From the NCBI RefSeq assembly GCF_030269545.1, contig NZ_BSTN01000010.1, forward strand, positions 124,001 through 188,000: a stretch of 64,000 nucleotides of DNA, read 5' to 3'. This document shows, one piece after another, positions 25,706 to 32,586 of this stretch. The translations under genes were made by a program, and so were the position numbers. The notes below the pieces were generated by a model. That model saw nothing but the letters and a program-made list of their open reading frames with translations. It did no database searches and was not told the origin of the DNA. Within the stretch, counting starts at the first letter, position 1; each line of letters opens with the position of its first letter. Source of the stretch: Actinomadura sp. NBRC 104425 (GTDB lineage Bacteria; Actinomycetota; Actinomycetes; Streptosporangiales; Streptosporangiaceae).

Positions 25706-26950
25706 ATGGAGAAACCCAGCAGGCGCAACGTGCTGATGGCGGGCGGGACGCTGGGCGCGCTCGGCGCGCTGAGCGTCGCGACGCCCGCCCAGGCGAGCTC
25801 ACTGTGGACGTGGTCGCCCAAGGGCTCGGTGGCGGGCGCGGGAGAGGGCGCCGACCCGCGGTGGGTCTGGGACCCGGAGGCCGACGACCTGGTCGCCTCG
25901 CTGATCGACCGGGGCGACGTGCCCAAGGTCAACAAGCTGCTGAAGCAGTGGACCAAGAACGGCCAGCCGCTGCCCAGCGGGCTGCCGGCGGACCTGCGGG
26001 ACTTCATGGAAGAGGCCCGGAAGGTGCCGTCGTGGGCCGACGAGGACAAGCTCGCCACCGCCTACCAGTTCAACGAGAAGCGGGGCCTGTACCTCGGCGT
26101 GACCTACGGCTTCGCCAGCGGGATGATGAGCACGGTCATCCCCCGGGAGGCGCGCGCGGTCTACTACTCCAAGGGCGGTGCGGACATGAAGGACCGCATC
26201 ACCAAGACCGCCAAGCTCGGGTACGACATCGGCACGTCCAACGCCTACAAGCCCGACGGCGAGATGATCGTGACCTGCGTCAAGACCCGCCTCGCGCATG
26301 CGGGCGTGCGCCACCTGCTGCCGCAGTCCCCGCACTGGACGAAGGTCGCCGACGAGGAGATCCCGATCAGCCAGCGGGACATGATGGTCACCTGGCACAG
26401 CCTGCCCACGACCGTCATGCAGAACCTGAAGAAGTGGAAGGTGCCGATCCCCGAGGCCGAGTCCGAGGCGTTCCTGCACTCCTGGCAGGTGGCCGCGCAC
26501 ATGCTCGGCATCAAGGACGAGTACATCCCCAAGTCTTGGGACGAGGCCAACGCCCAGGCCAAGCAGGTGCTGGACCCCCTGCTGGCGCCCACGCCCGAGG
26601 GCATCAAGCTGGCCGACATGCTGCTGAACCTGGGCGCCCAGCTCGACTTCGGCCTCGTCACCAAGCCGGTCCTCGGCGCGCTCACCCGCTACGTGCTCGG
26701 CGACCAGATCGCCGACTGGCTGAAGATCCCCCGGGATCCGCTGTGGGACCCGATCTTCGAGACGGCCTGGGAGCCCTTCATCGCCATCCGGGAGGGGCTG
26801 CTGTCGCTCGAAAAGGCGCCGGGCGTCGTGCAGAAGGCCTACTGGGCCTTCGACGAGATCCTGCGCCTGGGCATCCTGCTCTACCTGTCGGAAGGGGACC
26901 TGCCGATCAGCATCCAGATCCCGGACGCCAACAACCCCAACTACCCCTGA
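25706..26950 (+). CDS. lcp: Probable latex-clearing protein (Lcp, rubber oxygenase), Tat-exported
   Basis: Secreted haem-b oxygenase that would cleave cis-1,4-polyisoprene to oligo-isoprenoid aldehydes and ketones. The protein is 414 aa, close to Lcp of Streptomyces sp. K30 (about 400). A twin-arginine signal (SRRNVLMAGG) ends in QA near aa 30. The DUF2236 core carries the Lcp-like stretches VKTRLAHAGVRHLLPQSP, PISQRDMMVTWHSLPT (His231, candidate haem ligand), EAFLHSWQVAAHMLG, LAPTPEGIKLADML and IPDANNPNYP at the C-terminus. GAGGAGGAG precedes the ATG at 25706. Divergent TetR gene and operator fit known lcp loci. Other DUF2236 oxygenases are the alternative. Confidence 0.8.
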   Translation: MEKPSRRNVLMAGGTLGALGALSVATPAQASSLWTWSPKGSVAGAGEGADPRWVWDPEADDLVASLIDRGDVPKVNKLLKQWTKNGQPLPSGLPADLRDFMEEARKVPSWADEDKLATAYQFNEKRGLYLGVTYGFASGMMSTVIPREARAVYYSKGGADMKDRITKTAKLGYDIGTSNAYKPDGEMIVTCVKTRLAHAGVRHLLPQSPHWTKVADEEIPISQRDMMVTWHSLPTTVMQNLKKWKVPIPEAESEAFLHSWQVAAHMLGIKDEYIPKSWDEANAQAKQVLDPLLAPTPEGIKLADMLLNLGAQLDFGLVTKPVLGALTRYVLGDQIADWLKIPRDPLWDPIFETAWEPFIAIREGLLSLEKAPGVVQKAYWAFDEILRLGILLYLSEGDLPISIQIPDANNPNYP

Positions 26951-26988
26951 TCCCCCCTCCCCGCGGCCGCACGGCCGCGGCGCCCCCA

Positions 26989-27021
26989 GCCCCCGGCCCG
27001 CGCTGCCCGCGGGCCGGGGGC
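26989..27021. terminator. Terminator hairpin between lcp-like and LacI genes
   Basis: GCCCCCGGCCCGCG (26989-27002) pairs perfectly with CGCGGGCCGGGGGC (27008-27021), 5-base loop, between convergent genes. Confidence 0.8.
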
Positions 27022-27083
27022 CCCGAAAGGACGCTCGAAGCCCCGCCGACCGGTCGTCGCGGCTCCCGGCCCGCGGGTCCGAT

Positions 27084-28088
27084 TCACACCCGGCGGGTGC
27101 TGGCGCGCAGGACGACCTCGGCGGCGACCGGCTCGATGGCGGGCTCGGAGGTGTCGGACAAGGCCAGGTCGAGCGCCCGTTCCCCCATCTCCGCCAGGGG
27201 CAGGCGCACGGTGGTCAGGGCGGGCACCAGGTCGCGGAGGGTGGCGATGTCGTCGAAGCCGGCCACCGACACGTCACCGGGAACGTCCACGCCGCGGTCG
27301 CGCAGCGCCGCCAGGGCCCCCAGCGCCATGACGTCGTTGACGGCGAACACGCAGGACACCTCGTCCAGGCCGGAACCGGCCAGCTCGACCGCGGCCGCGT
27401 AGCCGCCGTCGCGGTCGAAGTCGCCGTGCAGCACGCGGGGCGCGGGCAGCCCGAGATCGGCCAGCGCGGCGGTGAACCCCGCGGTGCGGTCGGCGGCGGT
27501 GAGCAGCCCGGGCGGGCCGGCCAGCACGGCGAAGCGGCGGTGCCCGAGGCCGGCCAGCGACCGGGCCAGGGCCGCCGCGCCCTCCCGGTTGGCGGGGGCG
27601 ACGGTGTCGACGCCCAGCAGGTCCTGGCCGACGCACGCCACCCGGCCCCCGGCGTCGCGGTAGCGGGTCAGCTCCGCGGTCAGCCGCTTGGTGATCGTCT
27701 CGTCGCTGGTGCGCGAGCCCGCCAGCACGATCGCGCGGACCCGCTGCACCCGCAGCGTGGACACCACCGCGATCTCGCGCTCCGGATCGCGGTGCGTGGT
27801 GCCGACCATCACCGTCAGCCCGTGCCGGTCGGCGGCGCGCATGGCGCCCTCGGCCAGCGCCGCGAAGTAGGGGTCGGTCAGCGCGTGCACGACCAGCCCG
27901 ATGACGTTGCTGGACCCCCGGGCCAGCGCCTGCGCGGTGACGTCCGGCTCGTAGCCCAGCTCGGCCGCCGCCAGCTCCACGCGCTGCCGGAGGGCGGCTC
28001 CCACCCGCCGGTTGCTGCCGTTGAGCACCCGCGAGGCGGTGGCGAGGGAGACCCCCGCGTGCCGCGCCACGTCCTCCAGTGTGACCAT
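27084..28088 (-). CDS. LacI-family regulator, divergent from the AA10 gene
   Basis: Repressor of 334 aa. HTH MVTLEDVARHAGVSLATASR (aa 1-20), hinge VTAQALARGSSNV, and a type I binding-protein fold with VAGFDDIATLRDLVPALTTVRLPL split over two sheets. Start ATG 28088 lies 18 bases from an operator (28104-28119), so autoregulation is likely. The recognition residues after GVS are Leu-Ala, unlike the three other LacI proteins here. It is my best candidate for the GGMAAGCGCTTTCC operators at 8219, 21355/21382, 28106 and 31556. Confidence 0.92.
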   Translation of the reverse strand: MVTLEDVARHAGVSLATASRVLNGSNRRVGAALRQRVELAAAELGYEPDVTAQALARGSSNVIGLVVHALTDPYFAALAEGAMRAADRHGLTVMVGTTHRDPEREIAVVSTLRVQRVRAIVLAGSRTSDETITKRLTAELTRYRDAGGRVACVGQDLLGVDTVAPANREGAAALARSLAGLGHRRFAVLAGPPGLLTAADRTAGFTAALADLGLPAPRVLHGDFDRDGGYAAAVELAGSGLDEVSCVFAVNDVMALGALAALRDRGVDVPGDVSVAGFDDIATLRDLVPALTTVRLPLAEMGERALDLALSDTSEPAIEPVAAEVVLRASTRRV

Positions 28089-28103
28089 CTGACCCCCGCC
28101 AGG

Positions 28104-28151
28104 TGGAAAGCGCTTTCGAAACAGTCTAGTGAACCCGTGAAAGCGTGAAAG
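28104..28151. promoter_or_regulatory. Operator and tandem CGTGAAAG element between LacI and AA10 genes
   Basis: TGGAAAGCGCTTTCGA (28104-28119) holds the perfect palindrome GAAAGCGCTTTC. CGTGAAAG occurs twice in direct tandem at 28136-28143 and 28144-28151, in the AA10 direction. On the minus strand TTTCAC and TAGACT (16-base spacing) could be the LacI gene promoter. Confidence 0.7.
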
Positions 28152-28261
28152 GTCCGTTCATCCGACCCGTCGCCTCCGGTTACGTTCCAGCGCGAGGGCC
28201 GCCGCAGGTCCGGCGGCGGCCGCAGGCCACGACCAGGGGGCGGAGGAACGGAGGCGTTTCG

Positions 28262-29341
28262 ATGAGGCAGCGGCGGCGGGCGGTGCTCGCCGGAGGGGCG
28301 CTCGCAGCGGCGGCGGCCGTGTTCGGAACCGTGCTGACGGCCGCCCCGGCGTCGGCGCACGGCGCGATGATGATGCCGGGGAGCCGCACGTACCTGTGCT
28401 GGAAGGACGGGCTGAGCTCGACCGGCCAGATCGTGCCCAACAACCCCGCGTGCGCGGCCGCGGTCGCGCAGAGCGGCGCCAACTCGCTCTACAACTGGTT
28501 CGCGGTGCTGCGCTCGGACGGCGCCGGGCGCATGCGCGGCTTCATCCCCGACGGCAAGCTGTGCAGCGCCGACGCGAAGGTGTACGACTTCAGCGGCTTC
28601 GACCTGGCGCGCGACGACTGGCCGGTCACGCACCTGACGTCCGGCGCGCAGATCCAGATGCGCTACAACAAGTGGGCCGCGCACCCGGGCACCTTCCGGT
28701 CCTACATCACCAAGGACAGCTGGAGCCCGACGCGCCCGCTGACCTGGGACGACCTCGAGGAGCAGCCGTTCGACGAGGTCACCGACCCGCCGAGCGTCGG
28801 CTCGCCGGGCAGCGAGAGCGCCTACTACTACTGGAACGCGCGGCTTCCGTCAGGCAAGAGCGGCCGGCACATCATCTACTCGGTGTGGCAGCGCTCCGAC
28901 AGCCAGGAGACGTTCTACGGCTGCTCCGACGTGGTGTTCGACGGCGGCAACGGCGAGGTCACCGGCGTCGGCCCGGGCAGCGGTCCCACGACATCGCCCA
29001 CCGCCACGCCCACCGACACGCCCACGCAGCAGCCCGGCGCGGTGTGCACCGCCTCGTTCCGCACGGTGAGCACCTGGGACGGCGGGTTCCAGGGCGAGGT
29101 GACGGTCACCAACTCCGGCACCGTGCCGATCAACGGCTGGCGGGTGCACTGGACCTTCGCCGACGGCGCCACCGTCGACGGCCTGTGGAGCGGCACCTAC
29201 ACCCAGACCGGCGCGGACGTGGAGGTCGTCAACGCCTCCTGGAACGGTTCGCTGGCGGTCGGTGCGTCCACCACGTTCGGTTTCACCGCCAAGACGTCCA
29301 GCGCCGTCAGCGACCTGGACACCCACTGCATGACCTCCTAG
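28262..29341 (+). CDS. Secreted lytic polysaccharide monooxygenase AA10 with CBM2
   Basis: Copper enzyme that oxidatively breaks crystalline polysaccharide, 359 aa. Signal peptide aa 1-32, cleavage ASA|H, so His33 becomes the N-terminal residue of the copper histidine brace; His141 (WAAHPGTF) is the second ligand. After a Thr/Pro/Ser linker (about aa 240-258) comes a C-terminal CBM2 (Cys to Cys, with WDGGF, GLWSG, ASWNG aromatic positions). The architecture equals cellulose-active ScLPMO10C-type enzymes. A CBM2-bearing kinase gene follows after 59 bases. Regulation by the LacI operator at 28104 is likely. Confidence 0.95.
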   Translation: MRQRRRAVLAGGALAAAAAVFGTVLTAAPASAHGAMMMPGSRTYLCWKDGLSSTGQIVPNNPACAAAVAQSGANSLYNWFAVLRSDGAGRMRGFIPDGKLCSADAKVYDFSGFDLARDDWPVTHLTSGAQIQMRYNKWAAHPGTFRSYITKDSWSPTRPLTWDDLEEQPFDEVTDPPSVGSPGSESAYYYWNARLPSGKSGRHIIYSVWQRSDSQETFYGCSDVVFDGGNGEVTGVGPGSGPTTSPTATPTDTPTQQPGAVCTASFRTVSTWDGGFQGEVTVTNSGTVPINGWRVHWTFADGATVDGLWSGTYTQTGADVEVVNASWNGSLAVGASTTFGFTAKTSSAVSDLDTHCMTS

Positions 29342-29400
29342 CCCCGACCCCGGAGCGGAGGACACGCGCCCCCGGGGACCGGCCGAATAAGCTGCCAGGC

Positions 29401-30726
29401 ATGTCGCAGATCCCCGGGGGCCGCCTGGGCGGGCGCTACCAGCTGGTGGCGCCCGTCGGATCGGGCGGCATGGCGACGGTGTGGCGCGCCGTCGACCTGG
29501 TCCTCGACCGGCCGGTGGCGGTCAAGCTGCCGCGCGACGGCTGGCCGCGGGAGCTGACCCCGCGGCTGCACGAGGAGGCCAAGGCCGCCGCGGCCCTGAC
29601 CCACCCGCACATCACCGGCGTCCACGACTACGGCGAGGCCGAGCTGCCGGACGGCGAGCGCCTGCCGTACGTGGTGATGGAGCTGCTGGACGGCGAGACC
29701 CTGGCGGCGCGCCTGGCCCGCGGCCCGCTGCCGTGGCGGGAGGCCGCGGTGCTGGGCGCGCAGCTGGCGGACGCGCTGGCCGCCGCGCACGCCGCGGGCG
29801 TGGTCCACCGGGACGTCAAGCCCGGCAACGTGCTGCTGACCGCGACCGGCGCCAAGATCCTCGACTTCGGCATCGCGTTCACCGCCCCCGCCGGAGGGCG
29901 CCCCGGCGGCGCCGGCCCGGTGCTCGGCACCCCCGACTACGTCGCGCCCGAACTGCTGGACGGCGCCGCCCCCACCCCCGCCGCCGACGTGTACTCCCTG
30001 GGCGTCGTGCTCCGCGAGTGCCTGGGCGGCGAGGCCCCGGACGCGCCGGAGCAGGTCGAGCACGTGTGGCGGCGGTGCGTGCAGGAGCGACCCGAGGCGC
30101 GGCCGGCGGCGGCCGAGGTCGCCGCGGTGCTGCGCGCGGCCGCCGGAATCCCCCGCGGCGCCGTCGCCGGCACGGGCGCCGCGCCGCCGCACGGCCCGGC
30201 GCGCGACCACGACACGCGCGTCCTGGACGACCCCGGCCCGCCGCCCGAGCCGCCTCCCGGCGGCGGCACCCGCAGACTGCTGCTCGTCGCCGGCGGCGCG
30301 GCGGGCGCGCTCGGCCTGCTCGCCGTGCTGCTCGTCGCGCTGCCCTCCGGGTCCTCCGACAGCGGGTCGGCGCCCGGTGGCGGCGCGCCGTCGTCCGGGC
30401 CGGGCGCGTGCGCCGTGGCCTACGACGTCGTCGGCGAGTGGCCGGACGGCTTCCAGGCGCGGGTGCGCGTCACCAATCTGGCCGACGCGCCGATCGACGG
30501 ATGGCGGCTGGCCTGGTCGTTCCCCGACGGGCAGCAGGTCGCCCAGCTGTGGAACGGCGCGCAGCGCCAGCAGGGCGCCGAGGTGGAGGTCACCGCGGCC
30601 GACTGGAACCGCACCATCCCGCCGCGCGGCGCCGTGGAGTTCGGGTTCATCGGCCGTCGGGACGGCGGCAACGGACGCCCCGGCCGGTTCACGCTCAACG
30701 GCCGCACCTGCCGGTCCGGGCGGTGA
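29401..30726 (+). CDS. Transmembrane Ser/Thr protein kinase with extracellular cellulose-binding CBM2
   Basis: Hanks-type kinase of 441 aa with an unusual sensor. Kinase domain aa 11-250: glycine loop VGSGGMATV, Lys42 (VAVK), catalytic HRDVKPGN (136-143), DFG (155-157), GTPDY and APE (182-184). The C-lobe after DVYSLGVVL is short but ends in the usual helix. A Pro-rich juxtamembrane stretch is followed by one transmembrane helix (about 292-314), a Ser/Gly linker, and a CBM2 at aa 337-437 with bounding Cys337/Cys437 and surface tryptophans 347, 384 and 402, the three positions that bind cellulose in CBM2a. It is co-transcribed with the ThuA-like gene and lies downstream of the LPMO. An extracellular cellulose sensor is inferred. 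Confidence 0.9.
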   Translation: MSQIPGGRLGGRYQLVAPVGSGGMATVWRAVDLVLDRPVAVKLPRDGWPRELTPRLHEEAKAAAALTHPHITGVHDYGEAELPDGERLPYVVMELLDGETLAARLARGPLPWREAAVLGAQLADALAAAHAAGVVHRDVKPGNVLLTATGAKILDFGIAFTAPAGGRPGGAGPVLGTPDYVAPELLDGAAPTPAADVYSLGVVLRECLGGEAPDAPEQVEHVWRRCVQERPEARPAAAEVAAVLRAAAGIPRGAVAGTGAAPPHGPARDHDTRVLDDPGPPPEPPPGGGTRRLLLVAGGAAGALGLLAVLLVALPSGSSDSGSAPGGGAPSSGPGACAVAYDVVGEWPDGFQARVRVTNLADAPIDGWRLAWSFPDGQQVAQLWNGAQRQQGAEVEVTAADWNRTIPPRGAVEFGFIGRRDGGNGRPGRFTLNGRTCRSGR

Positions 30727-30736
30727 CGGAGCGGCC

Positions 30737-31399
30737 ATGCCCAGGGTGCTCGTGTTCACCAGGACCGCCGGCTACCGCCACGCCTCCATCCCCGCGGGGG
30801 CCGAGGCCGTCCGCGAGCTGGGCGCCGACCACGATTTCATGGTGGACGTCACCGACGACACCGTGTTGTTCTCCCCCGACATCCTGGTCCGCTACCGGGC
30901 GCTGGTGTTCCTCAGCACCACGGGGGAGCTCTTCACCGACGCGCACCGGCGGGCGCTGGAGTCCTATGTGCGGGGCGGGGGCGGCTTCGCGGGCGTGCAC
31001 GCCGCCGCCGATGCCGAGTACGACTGGCCCTTCTACGGCGAGCTGGTGGGGGCGCGGTTCGCGCGCCACCCGCACGTGCAGCCCGCCACGGTGCTCGTCC
31101 AGGACCGCGACCATCCCGCCACGGCCCACCTGGGGCGGACGTGGACGCGCACCGACGAGTGGTACGACTTCGCGTCCGCTCCGAGCGCACGCGTCCGGGT
31201 GCTGCTGACCGTGGACGAGTCCAGCTACGAGGGCGCCGGCATGGGGGAGCCGCATCCGCTCGCCTGGTGCCACGACGTCGGCGACGGCCGCTGCTTCTAC
31301 ACCGCGCTCGGCCACACCGCCGAGTCGTTCGCCGAGCCGGAGTTCCGCGCCCACCTTCTGGGCGGCATCCGGTACGCGGCCCGTCTCGCAGGGGACTGA
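30737..31399 (+). CDS. ThuA-like protein (glutamine-amidotransferase fold)
   Basis: Protein of 220 aa covering the complete ThuA domain: RVLVFTRTAGYRHASIPAG at the start, ALVFLSTTGELFT, YVRGGGGFAGVHAAADAEYDW, and LAWCHDVGDGRCFYTALGHT at the end. No signal peptide is visible, so it is probably cytoplasmic. ThuA proteins are named from trehalose utilisation; their reaction is poorly defined. It starts 10 bases after the kinase stop (GGAG site), so it is co-expressed with the kinase and may be linked to its signalling or to sugar handling. Confidence 0.88.
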   Translation: MPRVLVFTRTAGYRHASIPAGAEAVRELGADHDFMVDVTDDTVLFSPDILVRYRALVFLSTTGELFTDAHRRALESYVRGGGGFAGVHAAADAEYDWPFYGELVGARFARHPHVQPATVLVQDRDHPATAHLGRTWTRTDEWYDFASAPSARVRVLLTVDESSYEGAGMGEPHPLAWCHDVGDGRCFYTALGHTAESFAEPEFRAHLLGGIRYAARLAGD

Positions 31400-31522
31400 A
31401 CGTTGGCAGGCCCCCCGGACCGGGGCAGGGTGTGTGGGGCGCCGGTGCGGGGGGCCTTCACCGCCATAGTCGCCTGGGCGGTCCGGGGGGTTGCCGCGGT
31501 TCCGGAGAACTCCTCGATTGTG
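31400..31522. other. Intergenic region without a recognisable gene
   Basis: GC-rich sequence after the ThuA gene, 123 bases, ending at the orphan promoter. I see no gene and no clear terminator hairpin. Confidence 0.3.
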
Positions 31523-31582
31523 TTGACGCGGACGCACGGAGTGCCTACCGTCGAGGGCAAGCGCTTTCCGAGCGGAGGTGAT
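31523..31582 (+). promoter_or_regulatory. Orphan promoter-operator-ribosome-binding-site cassette with no gene
   Basis: TTGACG (31523-31528), 17-base spacer, TACCGT (31546-31551), operator GGCAAGCGCTTTCC (31556-31569) and a near-perfect Shine-Dalgarno GGAGGTGAT (31574-31582). No start codon stands at the right distance and the frame beyond (84 codons) looks non-coding. The transcript would run antisense into the 3' end of the anti-sigma-like gene. Either a gene was deleted or the promoter makes an antisense RNA. Confidence 0.7.
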
Positions 31583-31644
31583 GCGCGCACCCCAGCCAGG
31601 CACCGCGAGCGTCCCCTGCTCGCCGCACGGGACCGCCGGACGGG

Positions 31645-32586
31645 TCAGAAGTGGCCCTCGGCGGGGGCGGACGGGCCGTCCCGCACGGCCGCCCGCACCG
31701 AGTAGACGTCCTCGCCCGGATCGTGGGCGGCGGTCCGGTTGTACTGGGCCGCCAAGGTGTACGAGCCCGGCTCCACGGTGCGTCCGGGCAGCAGCGTCCA
31801 CGTGTAGACGATGGCGTCCAGCGTCGTCTTGACGGACGAGCGGAAGTCGCCGTTGGGCAGCGACAGCCACGAGCCCGCCGACGACACGCGTTCGCCGAGC
31901 TTCACCCGGATGGTGACCGTCAGCGCGTGCAGCGGTTCGTGCACGCGCAGCACGACGTTGTTCTGCGCCCAGTGCTCGTTGCTCGCCGAGTCCACGGCGC
32001 CGCTCGCCGTGAACGGTGACTTGGCGGGGCGGGCGGTGCGTCCGGCGTCGACGGACGGGGAGCGCCGGGGCGGCGGCGACGACTCGCTTTCGCCCGGTGG
32101 GGACGGCGCCGCCGACGCGGTGCCGTCCGTCGGCGTGCCGCCGGTCGGCGCGGCGGAGCCGGTGCCGCCGGGCGACCCGGGCTGGTCGCTGCTGCGCCCG
32201 GCCAGCGGCAGCGCGGGGCCGGTGTCCCCTTCGGTGAACCCCCAGAACACCCCCGAGGTCAGGCCGACGACACTCGCCGTGGCCAGGGACGCCACGCCCG
32301 CGCGCAGCCAGCGCCGCTTGGCGTCGTGCGGCGGCTCGGCCGCGTGCCGGCCGCCGCGCCGCCCGTCCTCGCGGTCGGCGCCGTCCGCGAGCCCGTGCCC
32401 GCCGGCATCGCCGGGGTGCGCGCCGCCCGCCGTGATCGTCTCGGTGGGGCGGTCCATGGCGGCCTCGATCCGCGCCCAGATGCGGTCGCGGTCGGGCTCG
32501 TGCCGTTCGGCCTCGGCGTGCAGCCAGTCCCGCAGCCGGGCCAGGGACTCCTCGGTGTGCTCGGGATCGTTGTCTCGGCCCCCCAT
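31645..32586 (-). CDS. Membrane-anchored partner of the ECF sigma factor (anti-sigma-like) with extracellular beta domain
   Basis: Protein of 313 aa of unknown family. Cytoplasmic N-terminus of about 90 charged residues (EESLARLRDWLHAEAERHEP, DRIWARIEAAMDRP), one transmembrane segment (about aa 95-117), a long Ser/Pro/Gly/Thr linker (to about 190) and an extracellular domain of about 110 residues rich in beta pattern (NEHWAQNNVVLRV, GSWLSLPNGDF, VYTWTLLPGRTVEPGSYTLA). Its start (ATG 32586, or GTG 32589) overlaps the sigma-factor stop, the usual arrangement for a sigma/anti-sigma pair. No zinc anti-sigma motif is present, so the role is inferred from position and topology. Confidence 0.7.
   Translation of the reverse strand: MGGRDNDPEHTEESLARLRDWLHAEAERHEPDRDRIWARIEAAMDRPTETITAGGAHPGDAGGHGLADGADREDGRRGGRHAAEPPHDAKRRWLRAGVASLATASVVGLTSGVFWGFTEGDTGPALPLAGRSSDQPGSPGGTGSAAPTGGTPTDGTASAAPSPPGESESSPPPRRSPSVDAGRTARPAKSPFTASGAVDSASNEHWAQNNVVLRVHEPLHALTVTIRVKLGERVSSAGSWLSLPNGDFRSSVKTTLDAIVYTWTLLPGRTVEPGSYTLAAQYNRTAAHDPGEDVYSVRAAVRDGPSAPAEGHF

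Noticed and set aside
31578..31832. An 84-codon frame after the orphan promoter as the missing gene
   Set aside because: Arg/Pro/Ser-rich composition without domain or proper spacing from the Shine-Dalgarno sequence; it is antisense to the anti-sigma-like gene from 31645 on.
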